From positions 1-5,805 of the forward strand of contig JAEEVB010000151.1 of the NCBI GenBank assembly GCA_016287065.1: DNA of 5,805 bases. Direction: 5' to 3'. The notes under the pieces are model-generated. The model worked only from the letters and a program-made list of their open reading frames with translations, ran no database searches and had not been told where the DNA came from. The translations under genes and the position numbers were made by a program. Below are positions 1-5,805 of this stretch, piece by piece; positions within the stretch are counted from its first letter, which is position 1; each line of letters begins with the position of its first letter. The DNA is from Muribaculaceae bacterium. GTDB taxonomy: Bacteria > Bacteroidota > Bacteroidia > Bacteroidales > Muribaculaceae.

Positions 1-942
1 CTGGTGAACAAGCTACGTGAGTATGGCGCCATGCCTTATACCATCGTGGTAGCTGCCACCGCAAGCGACTCGGCTTCGATGCGCTACTATGCTCCCTTTG
101 CCGGTGCTGCCATTGGCGAGTACTTCCGCGATACAGGCCGTGATGCTCTGGTTATCTACGACGACCTTTCAAAGCATGCTGTTGCTTATCGTGAAATCTC
201 GCTTATCTTGAAGCGTCCTTCAGGCCGCGAGGCTTATCCTGGCGATATCTTCTACCTGCATAGCCGCTTGCTCGAGCGTGCCGCTAAAATCAACGAGAAC
301 CAGGACGTGGCTGCTGTGATGAACGACCTTCCTGCTGCCCTCAAGCCTATGGTTAAAGGCGGTGGTTCGCTGACTGCACTGCCCATTATCGAGACGCAGG
401 CTGGCGACGTGAGTGCTTATATCCCCACCAATGTGATTTCGATTACCGACGGTCAGATTTACCTTGAGACGGCCTTGTTCAACAATGGTATCCGTCCGGC
501 TGTGAATGTGGGTATCTCGGTGTCGCGTGTGGGTGGTAATGCTCAGATCAAGTGCATGAAGAAGGTGGCCGGTACACTCAAGATTGCTCAGGCACAGTTC
601 CGCGAGCTGGAGTCATTCACCAAGTTTGGTGGCGACATCGATGCTGTGACAGCCCGTACCATCGACACGGGCCGCAAGAACGAGCGTCTGTTGGTTCAGC
701 CCCAGTATGAGCCCATGGCTGTTGAAGAACAGGTGGCCCTCATTTACTGTGGTGTGAATGGCCTGTTGCAGAATGTGCCCCTCGACAAGGTGGCTGAATT
801 TGAAAAACTCTATATCGAATACTTGCACGGCAAGCATCAGGGTGATGTGCTCGACATCTTGAAATCGGGCAAGATTGACGATGATGTGATGGACAAACTG
901 AAAACTGCCGCACAAGAGATAGTGGGTAAATACAAGGCTTGA
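1..942 (+). CDS. atpA: F-type ATP synthase F1 subunit alpha, 3' part (5' end outside window)
   Basis: This is the C-terminal 313 codons of the alpha subunit, which forms the alpha3beta3 head of F1 with AtpD and carries the non-catalytic nucleotide sites. The frame is open from base 1, so the gene enters from upstream; the P-loop half (about 200 residues by comparison with the 513-residue E. coli protein) is missing. The GTG at base 4 is an internal valine, not a start. Visible motifs are the Walker B-like IYDDLSK (Asp codons at 160-165), FYLHSRLLERA, SLTALPIIETQAGDVSA, the TNVISITDGQI segment, and the alpha/beta signature PAVNVGISVS at 496-525. The arginine finger that reaches into the catalytic site of beta is the Arg of SVSRVGG, at 526-528. 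A short insertion with the sequence MNDLPAALK, relative to E. coli, resembles Bacteroidetes AtpA. It ends 14 bases before atpG, which implies co-transcription. Identification is secure. Confidence 0.97.
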   Translation: MVNKLREYGAMPYTIVVAATASDSASMRYYAPFAGAAIGEYFRDTGRDALVIYDDLSKHAVAYREISLILKRPSGREAYPGDIFYLHSRLLERAAKINENQDVAAVMNDLPAALKPMVKGGGSLTALPIIETQAGDVSAYIPTNVISITDGQIYLETALFNNGIRPAVNVGISVSRVGGNAQIKCMKKVAGTLKIAQAQFRELESFTKFGGDIDAVTARTIDTGRKNERLLVQPQYEPMAVEEQVALIYCGVNGLLQNVPLDKVAEFEKLYIEYLHGKHQGDVLDILKSGKIDDDVMDKLKTAAQEIVGKYKA

Positions 943-956
943 TTTAACTGATTGAT

Positions 957-1844
957 ATGTCAACACTACGAGAATTAAAAAGCAGAATAGGTTCGGTGGC
1001 CTCTACACAGAAGACTACCAGTGCCATGAAGATGATATCTTCGGCCAAGATGCACAAGTTTACTGGGCAACTGCAGCGCTTGTCGCCTTATCGCGACATG
1101 GTGCAGCAGACGCTGAGCCACCTGCTTCTCACTGATGTTGAATTCTCATCGCCCCTCATCGAGACCCGCGAAGTGAAGAGTGTGGCCATCGTGGTGTTTG
1201 GTTCCGACGACGGTCTTTGCGGCGCCTACAATATCAATATTGTAAAACGCCTGCAAGATGTGTTGCGCAATGCCGATAAGCACTATGGCAAGAACACTTC
1301 TATCACCATCTTCCCGGTGGGACGCAAAGTGGTGAAATCGGTGAAGAAGATTTTCACAAATGGTGTGAAGATTGAAACCACCGACTACATGAACACCCGC
1401 AGTGACTCTGATGATTTGAGTCGTTTCACGGCTTCGTTGCGTGAGCGATTCCTTGATGGTGAGTTTGATAGGGTGGATGTGCTCTACATGCACTTTAAGT
1501 CGACGAGCCGACAGGTATTGCAGCTAGAGCAGTTGCTGCCAGTAAGCTACGAGGCACTTGCGCATGAAGCCGATGCCCGTCAGGCCAACAGCCCTTGCAT
1601 CTTTGAGCCCGACGCCAATGCCATCTTCAACAGCGTGTTGCCGCTCTTTGTGCGGTCGATGATGCAAGATGTGTTCACCCAGAGTTCGGCCAGCGAACAG
1701 GCCTCACGCGTCATGGCCATGCAGACTGCAAGTGACAATGCCAAGGAACTGCTCGAGTCGTTGAACCTCGAGTATAACAAGTTGCGTCAGCAAAGCATCA
1801 CTACCGAACTGCTCGATATCTTGGGCGGTCAGGTAGAACGATGA
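957..1844 (+). CDS. atpG: F-type ATP synthase F1 subunit gamma
   Basis: This is the central rotor shaft of F1: a coiled coil of N- and C-terminal helices turns inside the alpha3beta3 head and links it to the c-ring. At 295 residues it is close to the 287 of E. coli. The N-terminal helix has the family pattern (LRELKSRIGSVASTQKTTSAMKMISSAKM, quoted here only in part: residues 4-32), the middle Rossmann-like domain has GSDDGLCGAYNINI at 82-95, and the C-terminal helix has SEQASRVMAMQTASDNA (246-262). It ends with the gamma signature ITTELLDILGG at 281-291. The ATG at 957 gives exactly the expected N-terminus; the 14-base gap after atpA has no Shine-Dalgarno sequence, as is common in Bacteroidetes. 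The atpA-atpG order without atpD or atpC directly after it fits the Bacteroidetes arrangement, where beta and epsilon genes lie at the operon's start. This is therefore probably the last ATP synthase gene. Confidence 0.97.
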   Translation: MSTLRELKSRIGSVASTQKTTSAMKMISSAKMHKFTGQLQRLSPYRDMVQQTLSHLLLTDVEFSSPLIETREVKSVAIVVFGSDDGLCGAYNINIVKRLQDVLRNADKHYGKNTSITIFPVGRKVVKSVKKIFTNGVKIETTDYMNTRSDSDDLSRFTASLRERFLDGEFDRVDVLYMHFKSTSRQVLQLEQLLPVSYEALAHEADARQANSPCIFEPDANAIFNSVLPLFVRSMMQDVFTQSSASEQASRVMAMQTASDNAKELLESLNLEYNKLRQQSITTELLDILGGQVER

Positions 1845-1856
1845 TTTATATAAAAG

Positions 1857-1891
1857 GTGGTCACGCTGCCGATATGCCGCTGGGTGATCAC
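1857..1891 (+). other. Possible RNA hairpin in the atpG-nuoI spacer
   Basis: In the 93-bp spacer (1845-1937), GTGGTCAC at 1857-1864 can pair with GTGATCAC at 1884-1891 as an 8-bp stem with one G-U wobble, closing a 19-base loop. The two arms are also near-identical direct copies (GGTGGTCACG and GGTGATCACG), because each is itself palindromic or nearly so. No T-run follows the 3' arm; the next one is some 35 bases further on. It therefore does not look like a standard intrinsic terminator. It could modulate read-through, mark an mRNA processing point between the ATP synthase and complex I parts, or be chance. Confidence 0.3.
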
Positions 1892-1937
1892 GACACAAAT
1901 AAAGGCATAAATTGTAAAATAAGATATTTTTATACTT
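1892..1937 (+). promoter_or_regulatory. AT-rich leader of nuoI, no clear promoter
   Basis: The bases just before the nuoI start are strongly AT-rich (TTGTAAAATAAG, then TATTTTTATACTT) and contain no Shine-Dalgarno sequence, the usual look of a Bacteroidetes translation start. TATTTTTA at 1925-1932 resembles the Bacteroidetes -7 element (TAnnTTTG) except for its last base. The only TTG nearby (1912-1914) is too close to serve as its -33 element, and the transcript would begin at or inside the start codon. A promoter of its own for nuoI is therefore not supported; read-through from atpG is the simpler reading. Confidence 0.3.
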
Positions 1938-2612
1938 ATGACTATTAAGGAGTATTTCTCTTCTCTTTTCAAAGGCTTACACAGCCTGATAAAAGGAATG
2001 GAGGTGACGGGAAAAGAACTGGTGACCAAGAAGGTTACCGAACAGTATCCCGAAAATAGAGACACGTTGCAGATCTCGAAACGTTTTCGAGGCACATTGC
2101 AGTTCATCTATGACGATGAAGGTTATCACAAGTGCATAGCGTGCAAATCGTGCGAGCGCAATTGCCCTAATGGCACCATTGAGGTCATTACCAAGATGAT
2201 AGACTTGGATAATGGCAAGAAGAAGATGGTGCTCGACAAGTATATGTACGACCTGGGCAGCTGCACCTTCTGCGACCTGTGCGTTCTCACTTGTCCCACC
2301 AATGCCATTGAGTTCAGCAACGATTTTGAGCAGTCGGTGTTCCGTCGCGATGTTCTCAAGAAGCAGTTGAATTATCTGCCTGAGAAGATCAAACCCACAC
2401 CGGCACCTGCTCCCAAGCCTGCAGCAGCTCCCGCACCTAAGCCCGCACCTGCGGCCGCAGTGCCCAAGGACGTGGCAGTCGATGCCCCCAAGGCTGTTGA
2501 ACCGGTGGAGAAGAAGCCAGAAGTCACTCCTGAGCCTGCTCAAGCTGCCAAACCCGCAGCCGAAGCACCACAGGCGCCTCAACCCGAATCAGAAAATAAC
2601 GAAAACAAATAA
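1938..2612 (+). CDS. nuoI: NADH-quinone oxidoreductase subunit I (2x[4Fe-4S]) with long Pro/Ala/Lys-rich tail
   Basis: NuoI carries clusters N6a and N6b, which pass electrons along the peripheral arm of complex I to NuoB and then to quinone. Two complete CxxCxxCxxxCP motifs are present: Cys66/69/72/76 and Cys109/112/115/119. Each is followed by the expected hydrophobic stretch (GTIEV, NAIEF). The N-terminal part (LFKGLHSLIKGMEVT, then TEQYPENR) is the helix and arm typical of NuoI. The ferredoxin-like part ends near residue 150. Residues 152-224 form a tail that is more than half Pro and Ala, with Lys spread through its first part and an acidic, Asn-rich end; it should be disordered. E. coli NuoI is about 180 residues, so 224 is long. 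The start at 1938 gives the family N-terminus. nuoJ begins 2 bases after the stop. Upstream lies atpG rather than nuoH. In Bacteroidetes, complex I generally lacks NuoEFG, so the electron donor to this arm is uncertain. Confidence 0.95.
   Translation: MTIKEYFSSLFKGLHSLIKGMEVTGKELVTKKVTEQYPENRDTLQISKRFRGTLQFIYDDEGYHKCIACKSCERNCPNGTIEVITKMIDLDNGKKKMVLDKYMYDLGSCTFCDLCVLTCPTNAIEFSNDFEQSVFRRDVLKKQLNYLPEKIKPTPAPAPKPAAAPAPKPAPAAAVPKDVAVDAPKAVEPVEKKPEVTPEPAQAAKPAAEAPQAPQPESENNENK
2391..2609 (+). repeat. Low-complexity coding segment (NuoI tail)
   Basis: This segment encodes NuoI residues 152-224. It is built from irregular short repeats of Ala-Pro, Lys-Pro and Ala-Ala, densest at about 2400-2460 where GCACCTGCTCCCAAGCCT-like units recur with varied synonymous codons. 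About 39 of the 73 residues are Pro or Ala. The later part (2490-2609) becomes richer in Glu and Gln. The codon variety suggests selection for composition rather than a fresh slippage expansion. Similar Pro/Ala/Lys linkers occur in flexible hinges of other proteins, such as biotin carrier subunits and TonB. Confidence 0.8.
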
Positions 2613-2614
2613 AC

Positions 2615-3130
2615 ATGGATTCAGTAGGAAATTTGATTATCTATGCTATTGCTGCCATAGCAATAATAGCATTTTCGATTTTAGCTGTGACCACGAAGAA
2701 GATCCTTCGCTCGGCTACCTACCTCTTGTTTACCCTGCTTGCAACAGCCGTCATCTATTTCCAGATGGATTATGAGTTCCTTGGGGCTGTGCAGATAGCG
2801 GTGTATGCAGGAGGCATTGTCGTGCTCTTTGTGTTTGCCATCATGCTCACACACAAGCCCGGCAAGGATGCCGAACCGCTCTCTTCCCACAAGAAGTGGC
2901 TTGGGGTGAGTGCTGCCTTCGCAGGTGCAGCGGTGTGTGCAGGCGCTCTGTTCAGCTACGGCAAGTTCTGTTGCGCCAAGTTGTTGCCTGACTCAGGTTT
3001 TGATATCAAGGAAATCGGGTCAGCTCTTCTCGATACCGACAAGTTCGGTTATCTGTTGCCTTTCGAGGCTATCAGTATCTTGTTGTTGGCATGTATAATT
3101 GGAGGCGTGGTCATCGCACGGCGCCGTTAA
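2615..3130 (+). CDS. nuoJ: NADH-quinone oxidoreductase subunit J
   Basis: NuoJ is a membrane-arm subunit with five transmembrane helices, sitting between NuoH/NuoA and NuoK; its third helix undergoes the pi-bulge to alpha transition linked to proton transfer. The 171-residue product has hydrophobic helices at roughly 5-25, 30-49, 55-78, 94-114 and 148-167. Helix 3 holds the family core EFLGAVQIAVYAGGIVVLF (residues 54-72), with the conserved Tyr64 and Gly pair. The last helix begins PFEAISILLL and ends in a basic ARRR, a cytoplasmic anchor. A charged 30-residue loop before helix 5 contains a Cys pair (119-120), probably incidental. The ATG lies 2 bases after the nuoI stop, which suggests translational coupling. 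The gene is intact and unremarkable. Confidence 0.95.
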   Translation: MDSVGNLIIYAIAAIAIIAFSILAVTTKKILRSATYLLFTLLATAVIYFQMDYEFLGAVQIAVYAGGIVVLFVFAIMLTHKPGKDAEPLSSHKKWLGVSAAFAGAAVCAGALFSYGKFCCAKLLPDSGFDIKEIGSALLDTDKFGYLLPFEAISILLLACIIGGVVIARRR

Positions 3131-3137
3131 TGATGAG

Positions 3138-3142
3138 AGGAG
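3138..3142 (+). promoter_or_regulatory. Shine-Dalgarno site for nuoK
   Basis: AGGAG lies within AGAGGAGA, seven bases before the ATG at 3150. It decides the nuoK start, because an in-frame ATG at 3099 would lie inside nuoJ and add 17 residues unlike NuoK. A clear purine-rich site is uncommon next to the other genes here, whose leaders lack one. Confidence 0.65.
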
Positions 3143-3149
3143 ACACAAA

Positions 3150-3461
3150 ATGGAAAGCAATATCTTCATGTATTTGATTCCCAGCCTCATCATGTTTGGC
3201 TGCGGTGTATACGGCTTTATCACCCGTAAGAATATGATTGCAATCTTGATTTCGCTCGAGCTGATGCTCAACTCGGTCGACATCAATTTTGTTGTGTTTA
3301 ACCGATTCCTGTATCCCGAGCAGCTCGACGGTATGTTCTTCGCGCTGTTTGCCATCGCCATTGCCGCAGCCGAAACGGCAGTAGCCATTGCCATCATCAT
3401 CAACGTGTATCGCGTTGCCAAGAAGGTGGATATCAGTGAAATCACTAAATTGAAATTCTAA
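3150..3461 (+). CDS. nuoK: NADH-quinone oxidoreductase subunit K
   Basis: NuoK is a small three-helix membrane subunit, homologous to MrpC of Na+/H+ antiporters, which carries two buried glutamates of the proton pathway. The 103-residue product matches the usual length of about 100. Glu37 in ISLELMLNSV corresponds to E. coli Glu36, and Glu75 in AIAAAETAVAIA corresponds to E. coli Glu72. Helices span about 5-23, 28-50 and 62-86. The start at 3150 is chosen over 3099 because it has a good Shine-Dalgarno site, gives the standard N-terminus and avoids overlapping nuoJ by 32 bases. The C-terminus has a slightly longer, charged tail (KKVDISEITKLKF). It follows nuoJ by 19 bases and precedes nuoL by 5. 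Confidence 0.96.
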   Translation: MESNIFMYLIPSLIMFGCGVYGFITRKNMIAILISLELMLNSVDINFVVFNRFLYPEQLDGMFFALFAIAIAAAETAVAIAIIINVYRVAKKVDISEITKLKF

Positions 3462-3466
3462 GAGTT

Positions 3467-5428
3467 ATGGCGTTTGATTTTTCTATATTAGTTTTAGCTA
3501 TACCCCTGTTCATGTTCCTGTTCTTGGGACTTGTTGGGGTGAAAATGGGAAAGAAAATCACTGGCGTGGTAGGCACCATAGCGATGGGCGTGACCCTGTT
3601 TGTGTGCTACAGCATTGCCTTGACCTACTTCTTCGGCACTGACCAAGGTCAGATGGTCAACGGTGTTCGCCAGAGTATTTTAGCCTATGACTGGAATTGG
3701 CTTACGTTCACCGATAAGCTGGTAGTGAAACTGGGTATTTTGCTCGATCCCATATCGGCCATGATGCTCATTGTGATATCGACCATCTCGTTCCTTGTGC
3801 ACCTGTTCAGTTTGGGCTACATGAGCGACGAGTACGGCAAGCCTGAGAAGGGTTTCCAACGTTATTACTCATTCTTGGCGCTGTTCACCTTCTCGATGCT
3901 GGGCCTAGTTGTGGCCACCAACATCTTCCAGATGTTCATCTTCTTTGAAATGGTGGGTGTTTCGTCCTATCTGCTCATTGGTTTCTACTACACCTCGCCA
4001 GCTGCCATCCACGCATCAAAGAAAGCGTTTATTGTGACTCGTTTGGCCGACCTCTTCTTCTTGGTAGGTATCATGATTCTGTCGTATTACACCGACACAT
4101 TCGACTTCAACGCCCTGATGGCAAGTCCAGAGTCGGCATTGAGCAGTGCTCACGGACAGACGTTCATGGGCTGCTCTGTAATGGCATGGGCTTTGACCTT
4201 CATCTTCATTGGTGGTGCCGGCAAATCGGCTATGTACCCGCTGCACATCTGGCTGCCCGATGCTATGGAGGGTCCCACTCCTGTGTCGGCACTGATTCAT
4301 GCTGCAACCATGGTGGTTGCCGGTGTGTTCCTGGTTGCCCGCTTATTCCCGCTCTATGTGCTGGAGCAGGGCGCTATGAACATAGTGCTTGTGGTGGGTG
4401 CTTTCACGGCCCTCTATGCAGCAGCTATCGCATGTGTGCAGAGTGATATTAAACGCGCCCTGGCATTCTCGACCATTTCGCAAATTGCCTATATGATGAC
4501 GGCCTTGGCCGTGTCGAGCAATGTGGGCGAAGGCATTCACGAAGGAGGTCTGGGCTATATGGCTTCAATGTTCCACCTGTTCACTCACGCCATGTTCAAG
4601 GCGTTGCTCTTCTTGTGCGCCGGTGCCATTATCCACGCTGTTCACAGCAACGAGAACTCGCACATGCACGGCTTGCACAAGTATATGCCAATTACCAGCA
4701 TCGCCTTCCTCATTGGCTGTCTTGCCATTGCAGGTATACCGCCATTTGCAGGCTTCTTCAGCAAGGACGAGATTCTGGTTGCATGCTACGAGAAGAGTCC
4801 GCTGTGGGGCGTTTGGATGGCAATTGTTGCCGGTATGACGGCATTCTACATGTTCCGCATCTATTACCTCATCTTCCACTGGAAGAAACATGAGGTGAAG
4901 GAAGGCCACCATGCTCCGCACGACATGCAGTGGACCATGACATTGCCACTCATTATTTTGGCAGTTATCTCTTGTGTGGCAGGTCTCATCCCCTTCGGCA
5001 ACTTCGTTACTGTCGATGGTAAGGCACTTGAGACTCACACCAACTGGCCCGTGGCCATCTCTAGCGTGTGTATAGCGCTGGTGGGTATAGGCCTTGCCAC
5101 CAAGATGTATTATAAAGAGAACAAGTTGCCGGCACAGCTCAAGAGCAAGTTCAATGGCTTGTGGACTGCTGCTTACAACCGTTTCTATATGGACGAACTC
5201 TACCAGTTCATCACGCACAAGATTATCTTCCAGAAGGTGTGCAAGCCCATTGCATGGTTTGACCGTCACATTATCGACGGCACCATGAATCTGCTTGCCG
5301 ACATGACTACCTCGGCTTCGTTTGCCATTCGCAAGTTGCAGTCGGGCAGCATTCAGAGCTATGTGCTCGTTTACTTCTTGGGCGCGATTCTTTTGGCTGC
5401 AGTAACTATGGTGATTGTATTAATTTAA
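3467..5428 (+). CDS. nuoL: NADH-quinone oxidoreductase subunit L (antiporter-like)
   Basis: NuoL is the distal antiporter-like subunit of the membrane arm, a relative of MrpA, and spans the arm with its long lateral helix. The 653 residues fit the family (E. coli 613). The conserved proton-path residues are all present: Glu161 in FFEMVGVSSYLLIGFYY, Lys253 in GGAGKSAMYPLHIWLPDAM, His278 in GPTPVSALIHAATM, Lys329 in QSDIKRALAFSTISQ, His370/His374/Lys378 in MFHLFTHAMFKALLF, and Lys433-Asp434 in GFFSKDEIL. These align by motif with E. coli Glu144, Lys229, His254, Lys305, His334/338/Lys342 and Lys399-Asp400. After about residue 490 come two further helices, an amphipathic stretch around 550-625 that should be the lateral helix HL, and a final anchor helix at about 631-652. 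A His-rich loop at 471-485 is common in the family. Start: the ATG at 3467 is 5 bases after nuoK. The gene is intact. Confidence 0.97.
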   Translation: MAFDFSILVLAIPLFMFLFLGLVGVKMGKKITGVVGTIAMGVTLFVCYSIALTYFFGTDQGQMVNGVRQSILAYDWNWLTFTDKLVVKLGILLDPISAMMLIVISTISFLVHLFSLGYMSDEYGKPEKGFQRYYSFLALFTFSMLGLVVATNIFQMFIFFEMVGVSSYLLIGFYYTSPAAIHASKKAFIVTRLADLFFLVGIMILSYYTDTFDFNALMASPESALSSAHGQTFMGCSVMAWALTFIFIGGAGKSAMYPLHIWLPDAMEGPTPVSALIHAATMVVAGVFLVARLFPLYVLEQGAMNIVLVVGAFTALYAAAIACVQSDIKRALAFSTISQIAYMMTALAVSSNVGEGIHEGGLGYMASMFHLFTHAMFKALLFLCAGAIIHAVHSNENSHMHGLHKYMPITSIAFLIGCLAIAGIPPFAGFFSKDEILVACYEKSPLWGVWMAIVAGMTAFYMFRIYYLIFHWKKHEVKEGHHAPHDMQWTMTLPLIILAVISCVAGLIPFGNFVTVDGKALETHTNWPVAISSVCIALVGIGLATKMYYKENKLPAQLKSKFNGLWTAAYNRFYMDELYQFITHKIIFQKVCKPIAWFDRHIIDGTMNLLADMTTSASFAIRKLQSGSIQSYVLVYFLGAILLAAVTMVIVLI

Positions 5429-5455
5429 TGTCAACGGTTTTTTAAAAAAGAAAGC

Positions 5456-5805
5456 ATGATGGAAATTTTCAGTAATATCTTAATCTACTTTGTGATTGTT
5501 CCGCTGCTCACGCTGGCGGGATTGGCACTGTGCCGCAACAAGGGAATCGGTGCCATCAGAACCGTTGCCGTTACAGGTGCTTCGGCGCTCATGATACTAG
5601 CCATCACACTGGTTGTGATGTTCTTGAAGGAGAGAGGAGCCGGCAACAATGCCGAGATGATTCTCACGTCAAGCTGGACCTGGTATGCACCGCTCAACAT
5701 CAAGCTCGCACTGGGCGTTGATGGCGTGTCGGTGGTGATGATACTGCTCTCGGCGTTCATCGTCTTTGCAGGTGTGTTTGCCTCGTGGAAGATGGATCCG
5801 CTGCC
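5456..5805 (+). CDS. nuoM: NADH-quinone oxidoreductase subunit M, 5' part (runs off the window)
   Basis: NuoM is the middle antiporter-like subunit of the complex I membrane arm, homologous to MrpD. The first 116 codons are present and the frame stays open to the last base. The N-terminus has one hydrophobic helix (about 7-25), a basic turn (CRNKG), a second helix (about 32-54), then the SSWTWYAPLNIKLALGVDGV region and VSVVMILLSAFIVFAGVFASW (ends near residue 111; quoted in part as the third helix). The LGVDGVS sequence matches the E. coli NuoM LGIDGLS motif. The glutamate and lysine of the proton path lie beyond the window. Two ATGs in tandem (5456 and 5459) could be the start; both give plausible proteins and the first is listed. 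The 27-base gap after nuoL contains TTTTTTAAAAAA at 5438-5449 and no good Shine-Dalgarno site. Confidence 0.93.
   Translation, partial: MMEIFSNILIYFVIVPLLTLAGLALCRNKGIGAIRTVAVTGASALMILAITLVVMFLKERGAGNNAEMILTSSWTWYAPLNIKLALGVDGVSVVMILLSAFIVFAGVFASWKMDPL

Noticed and set aside
4..6. GTG at base 4 as the start of a short atpA-like gene
   Set aside because: The frame is open from base 1 and residues here align to the middle of AtpA; the gene simply enters from upstream.
1977..2582. 201-codon open frame on the minus strand opposite nuoI
   Set aside because: The Cys/Gly/Arg/Leu-rich sequence is the antisense reading of the repetitive Pro/Ala tail and Fe-S region; no independent start context or family resemblance.
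3099..3149. N-terminal extension of nuoK from an ATG at 3099
   Set aside because: It would overlap nuoJ by 32 bases, adds 17 residues unlike any NuoK, and a good Shine-Dalgarno site points to the ATG at 3150.
4877..4921. Histidine-rich stretch of NuoL (residues 471-485) as a metal-binding site
   Set aside because: Loops with several histidines at this place between helices are common in NuoL proteins, including E. coli, so there is no reason to infer a special site.
4565..5269. 234-codon open frame on the minus strand inside nuoL
   Set aside because: It is wholly antisense to a conserved, intact gene; its Cys/His-rich, low-hydrophobicity product matches no family and reflects the codon use of nuoL.
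5438..5449. TTTTTTAAAAAA before nuoM as a terminator
   Set aside because: It is a perfect palindrome with no loop and no GC stem, and sits between two genes of one operon; it is better seen as an AT-rich translation leader.

Overview
The window is an ordered, single-strand run of energy-conservation genes from what looks like a member of the Bacteroidales (Prevotella/Muribaculaceae-like). That assignment is from memory, not from a search. It rests on the character of the AtpA and AtpG proteins (for example the MNDLPAALK-type insertion in AtpA), the balanced base composition, the short AT-rich leaders mostly without Shine-Dalgarno sequences, and a complex I gene set of the Bacteroidetes kind.

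Layout, all on the + strand: the 3' part of atpA (1-942), complete atpG (957-1844), a 93-bp spacer (1845-1937), nuoI (1938-2612), nuoJ (2615-3130), nuoK (3150-3461), nuoL (3467-5428) and the 5' part of nuoM (5456 to the window edge). No tRNA, rRNA, CRISPR array, insertion sequence or clear intrinsic terminator was seen, and no stretch over 300 bases lacks a gene.

The first block supplies the alpha and gamma subunits of F1, the catalytic head of the F-type ATP synthase. The second block supplies the terminal Fe-S relay subunit (NuoI) and membrane-arm subunits (J, K, L, M) of complex I, which pumps ions across the inner membrane. Physically, a generator and a consumer of the ion gradient sit next to each other in one direction.

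Two points stand out. The complex I genes enter at nuoI directly after atpG, without the nuoA-B-CD-H genes that normally precede nuoI. They may lie upstream of the atp genes or elsewhere, and the window cannot tell. NuoI also carries a roughly 73-residue Pro/Ala/Lys-rich, probably disordered C-terminal tail after a normal two-cluster ferredoxin domain. The spacer at the atp/nuo junction holds a possible hairpin and a 35-codon ORF overlapping the atpG stop. Otherwise the genes are conventional, and I see no convincing undescribed system.
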